Part shown: piece after piece, positions 35,180 to 43,158 of the stretch
Layout: every line of letters begins with the position of its first letter
How positions within the stretch are numbered: the first letter of the stretch is position 1
Source: Kitasatospora sp. NBC_01287
GTDB taxonomy: Bacteria; Actinomycetota; Actinomycetes; Streptomycetales; Streptomycetaceae
Reading direction: 5' to 3'
Length of the DNA stretch: 64,000 bases
Assembly (NCBI RefSeq): GCF_026340565.1
Contig: NZ_JAPEPB010000001.1
Location: forward strand, 8,406,001 to 8,470,000
The notes under the pieces: generated by a model
What the model was told of the DNA's origin: nothing
Seen by the model: the letters and a program-made list of their open reading frames with translations, nothing else
Databases searched by the model: none
Position numbers and translations under genes: made by a program

Positions 35180-35216
35180 TTGTCGAAAGGGTCGTTTCGA
35201 GCCTAGTCTCTCGAAA
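35180..35216 (+). promoter_or_regulatory. promoter and overlapping operator of the ArsR-like/MFS operon
   Basis: TTGTCG (35180-35185) and TAGTCT (35204-35209) are 18 bp apart. Three hexamers form two inverted repeats across this promoter: TCGAAA (35183-35188), TTTCGA (35195-35200) and TCGAAA (35211-35216). The ATG at 35218 would be at or near the transcript start, so the mRNA may be leaderless. The layout fits autorepression by the encoded regulator. Confidence 0.6.
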
Positions 35217-35217
35217 C

Positions 35218-35844
35218 ATGTCTTCTGAGGAATCAGGGCCGACCGCTGAGCGCCGGATGGAGAGCGAGCGTCCGCTCCGCCGACTCACGGACCCCAGGAC
35301 GATGAGAGCGGTCGCCCATCCAACCCGGCTCGCGCTGCTGGAGGTGCTTGCCCGGCACGCACCCCTCACGGCGACCGAGGCCGCCGAGCTGCTCGGGGAG
35401 TCACCGACCAACTGCGCGTTCCATCTGCGCACCTTGGCCAAGTACGGCTTCGTGGAGGAAGCCGGCGACGCGCCTGGGCGGCGTAGGCCGTGGCGACTCA
35501 GGCACCTCGGCTTCCGGGTGGACCACGCGCAGGGCGGGACCGAGGCATCCCATGCGTCCGAAGCCTTGGCCAGGGTGCTGTGGGAGACCTGGCTCAACCG
35601 GGCCGCCGCGGTGAACGCCCGCCGGTCCGGGTTCGAGGGCCCCTGGCTGCAGGTGACCAGTGGAATCGAGAACCTGGCCTACCTGACACCCGATGAGGCC
35701 CGGCAACTGCACGCCGACCTCCGTGTGGTCCTCGACCGCTACCAGGACCGCTTGGAGGATCCTTCGCGCCGCCCGGCCGAGAGCCTGCCGGTCGAGATGC
35801 TCCTGTTCACGTACCCGCTCGACGCCGCCAAGCCGGAGGAATGA
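35218..35844 (+). CDS. ArsR-like winged-helix transcriptional regulator
   Basis: A 208-residue protein from ATG 35218. The winged helix is at about 25-95: DPRTMRAVAHPTRLALLEVL, TATEAAELLGESPTNCAFHL with the recognition helix, then RTLAKYGFVEEAGDAPGRRR for the wing. The rest is a helical domain of the HTH_20 type (WETWLNRAAAVNARRSGFEG, YLTPDEARQLHADLRVVLDR). Metal-binding Cys pairs of classical ArsR are absent, so a small organic ligand is more likely. It is 4 bp upstream of an MFS gene and forms an operon with it. Confidence 0.9.
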   Translation: MSSEESGPTAERRMESERPLRRLTDPRTMRAVAHPTRLALLEVLARHAPLTATEAAELLGESPTNCAFHLRTLAKYGFVEEAGDAPGRRRPWRLRHLGFRVDHAQGGTEASHASEALARVLWETWLNRAAAVNARRSGFEGPWLQVTSGIENLAYLTPDEARQLHADLRVVLDRYQDRLEDPSRRPAESLPVEMLLFTYPLDAAKPEE

Positions 35845-35848
35845 GCAG

Positions 35849-37072
35849 ATGCGACGGCTGTTGGCGAACCGCAACGCCCGCCTCTACATAGCCGGGCAGA
35901 CCTTGTCGACCTTCGGGGACTCGGCGCTGTGGCTGGCCCTGGGCATCTGGGTCAAGATGCTCACCGGGAGCGCGTCGGCCGCGGGCCTGTCGTTCTTCAT
36001 GTTCACGCTGGGGACGTTGGGCGGGCCGGTCGGTGGCGTTCTCGCCGACCGGCTGCGCCGCAGGCCCTTGCTGATCGCCACCAATCTGGCCACCGCGACG
36101 CTGGTCATGGTCCTGCTGCTGGTCCACGTCCGGAGCCAGGTGTGGCTGATCTACGTCGTGATGCTCGGCTACGGCCTGTCGGCCGCTGTCCTCGGGCCGG
36201 CGCAGACCGCCCTGCTGCAGTCCATGGTCCCCGCCGAACTCCTGGGGGACGCGAACAGCGCCATGCAGACAACGCAGTGGGGGCTGAGACTGGCCACCCC
36301 GCTCCTCGGCGCCGGGCTGCTGGCCGCGTTCGGCGCGGCCCCGGTGATCATCGGCGACGCCGTGACGTTCCTTGTCGCCGTTGCCTCCCTGCTCGCCCTG
36401 CGGGTGCGGGAGGAGCGGCCGACGCCGTCCGAGAAGCCCTGGCTCGCCGAAGCGCTCGCCGGCGCCCGCCACATCCGCGACACCCCCGTTCTGCGGCAAC
36501 TGGCCATGGCCGGCGCGCTGGCCGTGATCGCGTTCGGGTTCTCGGAGACAGCCGTCTTCGCCGTGGTGAGTGAGGGATTGCACCGTCCGGATGCCTTCCT
36601 GGGGGTCCTGATCTCGACCCAGGGAGCCGGTGCGGTCGCCGCCGGGGTCACGGCGGCTCCGCTGATGCGACGCCTCAGCGAGGGGCGCGTCGTCGCCCTG
36701 GGCCTGGTCGGCACCGCGGTCGGGTTCCTGCTGCAGACCGCCTCGTCGACGCCGGCCGTCCTCGCGGGCTGCGCACTCATCGGATCAGGCCTGCCGTGGA
36801 TCAGCGTCGGCATCGTGACGCTCTTTCAGCGGCGCACACCGGCTGAGCTGATGGGCAGGACGGACGCGGCGCTCGGCCTGGTGCTGTCCGCCCCGCAGAC
36901 GATCGCGATCGCGGTTGGAGCCGCACTGATCGCCGTGCTGGACTACCGGATCCTGCTCCTGGCCATCGCGAGCCTGGCGGCGCTGGCGTCGGCCTACCTG
37001 CTCACCCGCCCCGAGCACCGCCGCCGTGGCGGAGTCGAACCAGCGGTGGATACCGCTGACACTGCCCCGTAG
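35849..37072 (+). CDS. MFS transporter (drug-efflux type)
   Basis: A 407-residue protein of 12 membrane helices; ATG 35849 lies 4 bp after the regulator stop with GGAGG upstream. The start NRNARLYIAGQTLSTFGDSA and the loop GGVLADRLRRRPLLI between helices 2 and 3 are typical of the MFS_3 (enterobactin/macrolide exporter) group. The central loop EERPTPSEKPWLAEALAGAR is charged. It probably exports a toxic compound or macrolide-like molecule and is controlled by the linked ArsR-like protein. The 3' end lies next to the HIT gene. Confidence 0.9.
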   Translation: MRRLLANRNARLYIAGQTLSTFGDSALWLALGIWVKMLTGSASAAGLSFFMFTLGTLGGPVGGVLADRLRRRPLLIATNLATATLVMVLLLVHVRSQVWLIYVVMLGYGLSAAVLGPAQTALLQSMVPAELLGDANSAMQTTQWGLRLATPLLGAGLLAAFGAAPVIIGDAVTFLVAVASLLALRVREERPTPSEKPWLAEALAGARHIRDTPVLRQLAMAGALAVIAFGFSETAVFAVVSEGLHRPDAFLGVLISTQGAGAVAAGVTAAPLMRRLSEGRVVALGLVGTAVGFLLQTASSTPAVLAGCALIGSGLPWISVGIVTLFQRRTPAELMGRTDAALGLVLSAPQTIAIAVGAALIAVLDYRILLLAIASLAALASAYLLTRPEHRRRGGVEPAVDTADTAP

Positions 37073-37151
37073 CCGCGGCGTTGATCGTTCACGGTTCCCA
37101 CCGGCACCCGCGACAGGGCCCGACGATATGGTCCAACGATATGGTCCGATC

Positions 37152-37643
37152 ATGAAGAATGACTGGCGGACGGACAGGATCGGCAGCGCACTGCGCGGCG
37201 AGAACCCCTCGGTGCTGAGGCGCCTGGAGGCGGGGTTCGCGGTGATCGGGGACGTCCAGTTCCTTCCCGGGTACTCGGTGCTCCTGACGGACGAGCCCGC
37301 CGTGCAGCGGTTGTCCGACCTCCCGCGCGCGAGGCGATCGGCGTTCCTGGCCGACATGGAGCGACTGGCGGAGGCGGTCGAACGCGCCTGCCGCCGGTCG
37401 GATCCGTCCTTCCGCCGGGTGAACCTGGAGATCCTGGGGAACACCGACGGCTTCCTGCACGCCCACATCTGGCCGCGTTACGCGTGGGAGCCCGCGGAGC
37501 TGGTCGGCATGCCGGTTTGGCTGTATCCGCTGGAGCGCTGGAGTGACGAGCGGTTCGCGCTCGGGCCGCACCATGACGCGCTGCGGGAGGAGATCGGCGC
37601 CGAGCTGGACCGGTTGGCCCAGCTGGGTCCGGACGCTGACTGA
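37152..37643 (+). CDS. HIT-family nucleotide hydrolase-like protein
   Basis: A 163-residue protein from ATG 37152; an upstream in-frame ATG at 37128 gives a weaker alternative. The signature is GNTDGFLHAHIWPRY: the HxH pair is present but the third His of the classical HxHxH is Trp, a form common in streptomycete members. ERLAEAVERACRRSD and ALREEIGAELDRLAQL supply helices. HIT proteins hydrolyse or transfer nucleoside phosphates (for example diadenosine polyphosphates). The exact activity is not predictable. It starts 79 bp after the MFS gene. Confidence 0.85.
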   Translation: MKNDWRTDRIGSALRGENPSVLRRLEAGFAVIGDVQFLPGYSVLLTDEPAVQRLSDLPRARRSAFLADMERLAEAVERACRRSDPSFRRVNLEILGNTDGFLHAHIWPRYAWEPAELVGMPVWLYPLERWSDERFALGPHHDALREEIGAELDRLAQLGPDAD

Positions 37644-37811
37644 CGGTCGGTTGTTCGGGGCGGACCTGATCGTGGCGGATCTGATCGGGGCGTACCCGTC
37701 CGGGCGGTGCGGTGCTCGTCGGCCGCGCTCGTGAGGCGGGGTGCGGGCACTGCGGTGGACGGTCGTGCGTTTGACAGGGCGAGAGCGTCGAGCGGGACGG
37801 AGGGTGGGTCG

Positions 37812-38117
37812 ATGGGCAGCGCGGACACGCCGTCGGGGCTGCCGGAGCCGTCCGGGAGTTCGGAGAGGTCCGAGAGGTTTGGCGGGTCCGGAGGGTCCGG
37901 AGGGTCGGATCAGTGGCCGGCCGGTGACTGGGACGAGGTGGAGCTGGACGAGGCCTTCGTCCGCTCCGCCTCGGTGGTCGAGCCCTCCGGACGGGCCCGG
38001 ATGCTGGCCGCCCGCTGGCGTCGCGAGCCCCCGGAGCCGCAGCCGTGGCGGTCCGACCGACCGCCGGCCGGGTGGTTCTGGAGCAGGGTGCGCAAGGTGC
38101 GTCGCCGTCGACGCTGA
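37812..38117 (+). CDS. small basic-tailed hypothetical protein
   Basis: A 101-residue protein; ATG 37812 follows GGAGGG. After a Ser/Gly-rich start it has DWDEVELDEAFVRSASVVEP, then ARMLAARWRREPPEPQPWRS and a Trp-rich end (PPAGWFWSRVRKVRRRRR). The pattern is familiar from conserved streptomycete proteins of unknown function near 2Fe-2S proteins; it has no signal peptide. The basic C terminus might bind nucleic acid or membrane. It is 152 bp upstream of the 2Fe-2S gene. Confidence 0.75.
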   Translation: MGSADTPSGLPEPSGSSERSERFGGSGGSGGSDQWPAGDWDEVELDEAFVRSASVVEPSGRARMLAARWRREPPEPQPWRSDRPPAGWFWSRVRKVRRRRR

Positions 38118-38157
38118 TGGCGGGCCGGCCGCGGTGTTCGGCCTCGGGCCTGGACCC

Positions 38158-38196
38158 GGTGATGGGGTCCGGTGATGGGGTCCGGTGGTGGGGTCC
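38158..38196. repeat. 13-bp tandem repeat, 3 copies
   Basis: GGTGATGGGGTCC is repeated three times (one base changed in the last) in the gap between the basic-tailed protein and the 2Fe-2S protein. Confidence 0.9.
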
Positions 38197-38269
38197 GGGG
38201 GTGCATCAGGTCCTGTTCATGCCACCCTGCCCGGCCTGCGGGGGATGAGGGGTGGGATACGGTGCCGTG

Positions 38270-38719
38270 GTGAGCAAGCGGCGTGGGGACAAGGGCGGCA
38301 AGGGCCGTTCGGCAGTGGTGGCGGAGCCTGGTCAGCGAGCCGGTGGCGGTGGGGTGGCGCGTTGCACGGTGAGCGTCTGCCGCGGCTGCTGCTGCGGCAC
38401 TCCGAAGGTGCCGGGGATCGACCACGCCGCTCAGTTCACCGGGCTCCGCGCGAGCCTGACCGGGGTGTCCGAGGTGCGGGCGGTCGGCTGCCTGGACGCT
38501 TGTGACCGCGCGAACGTGATCGTCATACAGCCCTCGCCGCAAGGCCGCAGAGCCGGTGGCCGGCCGGTCTGGCTCGGATTCGTCAACGATGAGGACGCGG
38601 CGCGGGACATCACCGCCTGGGTCGCGGCCGGTGGGCCGGGGCTGGTGGAGCCGCCGGAGATCCTGGACCTTTACTCCTTCAGCCCGTCCCGCCGGATTCG
38701 TGAGTCGCTGGAGGGGTGA
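38270..38719 (+). CDS. 2Fe-2S ferredoxin (thioredoxin-like) domain protein
   Basis: A 149-residue protein from GTG 38270; GTG 38267 and 38252 are in frame too. It begins with a basic stretch KRRGDKGGKGRS. Cysteines are at 32, 37, 40, 41 and 42 (RCTVSVCRGCCCGTP) and at 74 and 78 (VGCLDACDRANV). This is the pattern of thioredoxin-like 2Fe-2S ferredoxins, with two extra Cys beside the first ligand. Such proteins shuttle electrons; the partner is unknown. A very strong hairpin follows 22 bp after the stop. Confidence 0.85.
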   Translation: MSKRRGDKGGKGRSAVVAEPGQRAGGGGVARCTVSVCRGCCCGTPKVPGIDHAAQFTGLRASLTGVSEVRAVGCLDACDRANVIVIQPSPQGRRAGGRPVWLGFVNDEDAARDITAWVAAGGPGLVEPPEILDLYSFSPSRRIRESLEG

Positions 38720-38740
38720 GGCGTTGTCGGCTGGAGGTTG

Positions 38741-38786
38741 ACGGATAACAGCTGACAGATTTCATCATCTGTCAGCTGTTATCCGT
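38741..38786. terminator. 20-bp perfect inverted repeat (probable bidirectional terminator)
   Basis: Arms at 38741-38760 and 38767-38786 pair perfectly around the 6-base loop TTCATC. The arms contain the palindrome CAGCTG and are A/T-richer than the genome. Direct ACCCGTT repeats follow at about 38807-38825 and a second GTTAGCTGTCAGCTG motif near 38840. It sits between convergent genes ending at 38719 and 38975. There is no T tract, so a mobile or protein-binding origin is possible. Confidence 0.6.
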
Positions 38787-38974
38787 CGCCTGTTGCCCGA
38801 TCCCCATTACCCGTTACCCGTTACCTGTTGAGCGTCGTCTGTTAGCTGTCAGCTGCTGGACCGATTTCCACGGGGCAGACCGAACCGGTGCCCCCCGGCC
38901 TGTGAGCCCGGCGCGCCACCTTCGCCGACACCCGGACTCCTCCGGGCCCGCGCCCGGCGGGCCTCCGGGGCCGC

Positions 38975-39442
38975 TCAGACCGGGTGGTGGTCGGGCACGG
39001 CGTTGAGCTCGATACCGTGCTCCAGCAGGGCCTTCATCGCACACAGGGCGGTGGTGAAGCCGCCGACGGTGTCGTTGACCCAGCGGACGGCATCGTCACC
39101 TGAGCCCTGGAAGCCGGTCTCAGTGACCTCGACGAACGTGGCGTACGCCGACCGTGGGGTGAACCGCAGTTCGACGGTGGTCGGCTGCTCGTAGTTCCCC
39201 CACTCGAACCGGATCAGCCGCCCATCGCGCACCTCCTTGACCACCACGTCGACGGACGCGCCGTACGTCTCCCACTCCCAGCGCAGCCGGGCCCCCGCGA
39301 CCATCGGTCCGCTGCTCCCGCTGTACCAGAACCGGGAGGTGACGCCCGGGTCGGCGAACGCCTGGAAGGCCTCCTCGGCCGGCCTTCGGATGATCATGCA
39401 TGCACGGGCGGCGGGGGCCTGCGTGAGGTGAGGTGTCCGCAT
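38975..39442 (-). CDS. AHSA1/SRPBCC-family protein
   Basis: A 155-residue protein from ATG 39442; ATG 39454 and 39523 are longer options. Motifs of the Aha1/START-like fold are AFQAFADPGVTSRFWYSGSS, GARLRWEWETYGASVDVVVK and LIRFEWGNYEQPTTVELRF, followed by the C-terminal helix that starts with the WVNDTVGGFTTALCAMKALL segment. The group binds small hydrophobic ligands or acts as a heat-shock-linked cofactor; no specific role is known. It is divergent from the GNAT gene. Confidence 0.85.
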   Translation of the reverse strand: MRTPHLTQAPAARACMIIRRPAEEAFQAFADPGVTSRFWYSGSSGPMVAGARLRWEWETYGASVDVVVKEVRDGRLIRFEWGNYEQPTTVELRFTPRSAYATFVEVTETGFQGSGDDAVRWVNDTVGGFTTALCAMKALLEHGIELNAVPDHHPV

Positions 39443-39552
39443 GGACCTGATCATGCGTCCTGAGGGCCCCGGCGGGGCCGAGGCCTCGCTGTTCGGTGAG
39501 AGCGCCGCAAAGGCGTTGAGCACGGTCGCCGGTTCGTGCCAGGCTGCTCGGC

Positions 39553-39966
39553 ATGATGATCAGCCAGGCGCCGGGGGCCGGAGACGAGGTGCTCGCGGTG
39601 CGTCCCGAGCTGACGGACGTCGAGCTCAACGAGTTGTTCGGTGCGTCGTGGCCGGCCCACCGGCCGACCTCCTTCGCGCGGATGCTGTCCCGCAGTCTGA
39701 CTTGGATCGCGGCGCGGCGGGGGAGCCGGCTGATCGGCTTCGTCAACGTGGTCGGCGACGGCGGCGCGCACGCCTTCGTCCTGGACACGACCGTGCACCC
39801 GGACGAGCGCCGGCAGGGACTCGGGATCCGGCTGGTGCGGGCGGCCGCCGAGGCGGCGAAGACGCACGGTGCCCAGTGGCTGCACGTCGACTACGAGCCG
39901 CACTTGGAGTCCTTCTACGAGCAGTGCGGATTCCGGCCGACCGCCGCCGGGCTCATGCGGCTCTGA
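39553..39966 (+). CDS. GNAT-family N-acetyltransferase
   Basis: A 137-residue protein from ATG 39553. The acetyl-CoA motif RRQGLGIRLVRAAAEAAK follows the strand AFVLDTTVHPDE, and a late LHVDYEPHLESFYEQCGFRP completes the fold. The N-terminal part has GFVNVVGDGGAHAF. These are typical of small single-domain acetyltransferases that act on amines; the substrate is unknown. Separated by 155 bp from the next gene on the same strand. Confidence 0.9.
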   Translation: MMISQAPGAGDEVLAVRPELTDVELNELFGASWPAHRPTSFARMLSRSLTWIAARRGSRLIGFVNVVGDGGAHAFVLDTTVHPDERRQGLGIRLVRAAAEAAKTHGAQWLHVDYEPHLESFYEQCGFRPTAAGLMRL

Positions 39967-40121
39967 ACGGACTGCCCTGGATCCGGCTCTGCCTGTGCCC
40001 GGCCCGTCCCATGCCTCCGCTGCCGCCCCCGCGCCCACGTCCGGCCGTCCCGAGATGCCGTGGGCCGGGCCGCCTGCGAGCGTTCTGAGCAGGAGTCGGA
40101 CACGGAGCGAAGGAGCACACC

Positions 40122-40979
40122 ATGGCGCAGACCCCGGGTCCGGGCGGCTGGACGATGCCGGTGGCGCCGGCGCCACCGGAGTTCCTGCCGATCCTGGACA
40201 TCCCCGGCCCGGGCCCGCAGCGCCGGTTGACCGTCCTCTTCCGCTGGCTCCTGCTGCTGCCCCAGTTCATCGTGCTCTGGGTGCTCTCGGTGGTCGCCTT
40301 CTTCGCCGCCGTGATCGGCTGGTTCGCCGCACTCTTCACCGCGCACCTGCCCGGCGGGATCGCCCGCTACCTGGCGGACTACGTCGCCTACGACACCCGG
40401 GTGGCGGCGGCCGCCACGCTGCTGGTCGACCGCTACCCGCCGTTCTCGCTGCGCCGGCAGCCCGACTACCCCGTCCAGATCGAGCTGCGCCCGGGCCGGT
40501 TGAACCGGGCGGCGGTCTTCTTCCGGTTGATCCTGATGATCCCGGCGGCGGTGGTCAACAGCCTGCTCGGCACCGGCTGGCTGGCGCTCGCCTTCTTCAT
40601 CTGGCTCTGGGTGCTGGTCACCGGGCGGTTGCCCCGGCCGGTCTTCGAGGCGACGGCGGCCTTCGTGCGGTTCCGGATGCGGTTCGACGCCTATGTGCTG
40701 ATGCTGACCTCCGCCTATCCCAAGGGCCTGTTCGGTGAGGAGCCCCAGCTCACCGCACCGGGCGCCGCCGCACCGGACACCAGCACGCCGGGCTTTGCCG
40801 CACCGGGCGCCGCCGAGCCGGCGGCCTCCGCCACCCGGCCGCTGGTGCTGAGCGGTGCGGGCAAGGGGTTCCTGGTGGCGTTCCTGGTGCTCGGGCTGGC
40901 GGGCCACGTGTCCAGTGACTTCGTGAGCACGGATCACCACTCGTCCAGCGCGCCGCCCGTCACCACACCGGTGCGGTAG
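40122..40979 (+). CDS. DUF4389 membrane protein
   Basis: A 285-residue protein; ATG 40122 follows GAAGGAG. Membrane segments are at about 40-68 (LLLLPQFIVLWVLSVVAFFA), at 130-165 (FFRLILMIPAAVVNSLLG and LALAFFIWLWVLVTGRL), and at 245-262 (FLVAFLVLGLAGHV). The motifs RWLLLLPQ and DRYPPFSL are typical of the DUF4389 family of actinobacteria, function unknown. A Pro/Ala-rich spacer precedes the last segment. Confidence 0.85.
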   Translation: MAQTPGPGGWTMPVAPAPPEFLPILDIPGPGPQRRLTVLFRWLLLLPQFIVLWVLSVVAFFAAVIGWFAALFTAHLPGGIARYLADYVAYDTRVAAAATLLVDRYPPFSLRRQPDYPVQIELRPGRLNRAAVFFRLILMIPAAVVNSLLGTGWLALAFFIWLWVLVTGRLPRPVFEATAAFVRFRMRFDAYVLMLTSAYPKGLFGEEPQLTAPGAAAPDTSTPGFAAPGAAEPAASATRPLVLSGAGKGFLVAFLVLGLAGHVSSDFVSTDHHSSSAPPVTTPVR

Positions 40980-40995
40980 GCCACTGCCGCGCCCC

Positions 40996-41098
40996 GAGCC
41001 CGCGCCGCTCCCGGCGTCCCCCGCGCCGCGCCGCGCCCTGAGCCCGCGCCGCTCCCGGCGTCCCCCGCGCCGCGCCGCGCCGCGCCGCGCCGCGCCGC
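40996..41098. repeat. 44-bp duplication plus GCC/CGC tract
   Basis: A block beginning GAGCCCGCGCCGCTCCCGGC occurs at 40996 and 41040 (44-bp period) and is followed by a CGCGC-type 5-bp repeat to about 41098. It fills the gap between the DUF4389 gene and the end of the FadR-type gene. Confidence 0.85.
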
Positions 41099-41127
41099 CC
41101 CGGCCCGGCCCCCGCCCTGTGCCCCCG

Positions 41128-41844
41128 TCAGCCCAGGAACCCGCGCAGCAGTGCCGCCGTCGCCGCGAGGTGCTCCTCCGTCGAGCGCCGCGCGCCCGCC
41201 ACGTCCCCGCCCAGGATCGCCCGCACCATCGCGCGGTGCTGGTGCGAGGCGTGCTCGATGTTGCGCTCCAGCACGGGTATCGCGTTCAGCAGGTCGTTGA
41301 GCCGCATCCGGCTCTCGGCCACCCCGGCGGCCAGCGAGGGTGAGCCGGTCAGTTCGGCGATCGCCAGGTGGAAGCGCGAGTCCAGGCGGCGGTACTCCTC
41401 GGTGCCGGCCGCCTCCAGCTCGGCCAGCCGCCGCTGGAGGTAGTCGCGCTGGTCCTCGGTCAGCTCGCGCCGGGCGGCCTGTTCGGCGGCGCCGGTCTCC
41501 AGCACCATCCGGAAGGTCAGCGCGTCCTCCAACTCGCCGCCCATGTGCTGGACGGCGCGCCGCAGTTCGCCCAGGTCCGGGGCCGGCAGCCGGTAGGTGA
41601 CGAAGGTGCCGCCGTAGCGGCCGCGGCGGGACTCCACGCAGCCCGCCTCCTGCAGCGAGCGGATCGCCTCGCGCAGCGTCTCGCGGCTGATCCCGAGCCG
41701 GGCGGCCAGTTCCCGCTCGGGCGGCAGCCGGTCCCCGTAGCCGAAGACCCCGAGCTTGACCGCCTCCAGGATCCGTTCGACGGTCTCCTCGAAGGTGTTT
41801 CCGGTCCGGACGGGGCGGAAGATCGCGCCGCCCTGCCAGTCCAT
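41128..41844 (-). CDS. FadR-type GntR-family transcriptional regulator
   Basis: A 238-residue protein from ATG 41844 with GAGGG upstream; a longer frame up to 42039 runs into non-coding-like sequence. The GntR winged helix is at about 15-85: VERILEAVKLGVFGYGDRLP, PERELAARLGISRETLREAI, RSLQEAGCVESRRGRYGGTF. The FCD ligand domain has metal-binding His and Asp: DSRFHLAIAELTGSPSLA and ASHQHRAMVRAILGGD. Members control amino-acid or organic-acid use. The gene is divergent from the interrupted permease gene, which may be its target. Confidence 0.92.
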   Translation of the reverse strand: MDWQGGAIFRPVRTGNTFEETVERILEAVKLGVFGYGDRLPPERELAARLGISRETLREAIRSLQEAGCVESRRGRYGGTFVTYRLPAPDLGELRRAVQHMGGELEDALTFRMVLETGAAEQAARRELTEDQRDYLQRRLAELEAAGTEEYRRLDSRFHLAIAELTGSPSLAAGVAESRMRLNDLLNAIPVLERNIEHASHQHRAMVRAILGGDVAGARRSTEEHLAATAALLRGFLG

Positions 41845-42048
41845 TCCCGCGTCACCCTCGCCTGCTCCTGCCACCAGCGAATCGTACCGAGGTGCGAGCC
41901 CGCGACCAGCGGGCATGCCCCTCTTGACGCGGTGCGGGCGGAGACGGAAGCATGCGCGGTACGTCAAAGGTCTAGTTCCGGGCCATTGGCGGCCACAGTG
42001 CTGTGGGCGCATGTTTCGGATCCCCCACCGAACCCCCAAGGGGTGCGC

Positions 42049-42543
42049 ATGTCCTCCGAGCAGTCACCCGTCAACCAGGATTCCCCGCCTGTGTTGCACG
42101 TGGTTCCCCCGCGTGTTTCCACCGGCCCTCATGTTTCCACCGGCCCCGCCGACTCCACCAGTGCCGACACGCCGGCCGGCCCCGATGCCGCCGCCGACCC
42201 GGCCCTCTCGGAGGACGAGCAGCGGCTGCGCGAGCTGGGCTACACCCAGGAGCTGGCCCGCTCGCTCTCCGGCTTCTCCAACTTCGCCGTCTCCTTCTCC
42301 ATCGTCTCGATCCTCTCCGGTTGCCTCACCCTCTACGGCTTCGGCATGGTGACCGGCGGCCCCGCACTGATCACCTGGGGCTGGCCGCTGGTCGGCGCCA
42401 TGACCCTGTGCGTGGGCCTGGCCATGGCCGAGATCTGCTCCGCCTACCCGACCGCGGGCGGCCTCTACTACTGGGCGGCCAAGCTGGCGCGCGGCAACGC
42501 GCCCGCCGCGAGCTGGTTCACCGGCTGGTTCAGTTTTCTCTAG
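42049..42543 (+). pseudogene. amino-acid (APC-family) permease, 5' part, interrupted by the prophage
   Basis: 165 codons encode the start of an APC permease: a disordered N terminus, then ELGYTQELARSLSGFSNFAV, SIVSILSGCLTLYGFGMVTG, WGWPLVGAMTLCVGLAMAEI and CSAYPTAGGLYYWAAKLARG, all typical of streptomycete amino-acid or GABA permeases of about 500 residues. After PAASWFTGWFSFL a TAG stops it at 42543. The family continues GWFNFLGQIAVTAG at this point. The remaining 70 percent is absent from the window and should lie beyond the right end of the prophage. The divergent FadR-type gene may regulate it. Confidence 0.9.
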
Positions 42544-42558
42544 AGGGTCAAGTTGCCC

Positions 42559-42810
42559 TTAGCTATTTCCCCAGGTGGGAGGCGTTGCCCGCTCTCGGTG
42601 GAGCCGAATCAGGTCGGCTACCGCGCCCTTGAGTTTCGCGACAAGGACCACTAGGTCGGCTGCTCCGGCGGTTGCGAGGTTGACCTCGTCAGCCTCGGTT
42701 AGGTCCTGTTCGGCGAGTGCGATGCGGGCTTCGATCATGTCGGGGGTTGGGGATCCGTGCTTGCTGCTGACGTCGGAGCCCTGCTTGCTGCCATGGTCCG
42801 GGCTGGTCAC
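42559..42810 (-). CDS. small prophage protein
   Basis: An 83-residue protein from GTG 42810 (AGGA 6 bp upstream) to TAA 42559; ATG 42738 is an alternative. The C-terminal 60 residues are an amphipathic helical stretch (EARIALAEQDLTEADEVNLA and LVVLVAKLKGAVADLIRLHR). The family is not recognised. It is the first gene inside the prophage, next to the attachment site; position alone suggests a control or excision role, but it lacks an excisionase-type HTH. Confidence 0.6.
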   Translation of the reverse strand: MTSPDHGSKQGSDVSSKHGSPTPDMIEARIALAEQDLTEADEVNLATAGAADLVVLVAKLKGAVADLIRLHRERATPPTWGNS

Positions 42811-43158
42811 TGTCTTCCTGGTGCGCTGTTGGTGCCCGTGCGGGTGTGCGCTGACGCCGTCGGGGCGCGGTGGGGGTGGCCGCGCTGGTGTGGGGTGTGG
42901 TGGGCCGTCAGGTGTCCGATTCTGTCCCCGAGGACTGGGTAGCGGAATCTTGCTTCACCTTGGCAGATCGCCAGGTGGGACGGCTACGGACTTCGTCGAA
43001 CTGTTGCCTGTTGTTCGAATATGAAGTGACTGGGTGCTACCTGTGGCCCAGTTTGCATCGACGGTAAGTGACGTCTCGGTTGCTTATTGACGCCATGTCT
43101 TGCTGATTTACCACCCGGCGGTAGGGACGTGCTCTGATACGTCACCTAAGCGTTAGGG
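42811..43158. other. 348-bp prophage control region
   Basis: A gap between the small protein gene and the XRE gene, transcribed away from each other. It holds TTCG-rich inverted elements near 42,992-43,023 (CTTCGTCGAAC and GTTCGAATATGAAG) and two copies of the GACGT/ACGTC core (near 43,069 and 43,134). It probably contains promoters and repressor sites; no gene is visible. Confidence 0.5.

Noticed and set aside
42541-43158. Possible integrase or excisionase remnant at the left prophage end
   Set aside because: No recombinase motif on either strand. The integrase is expected at the other end.
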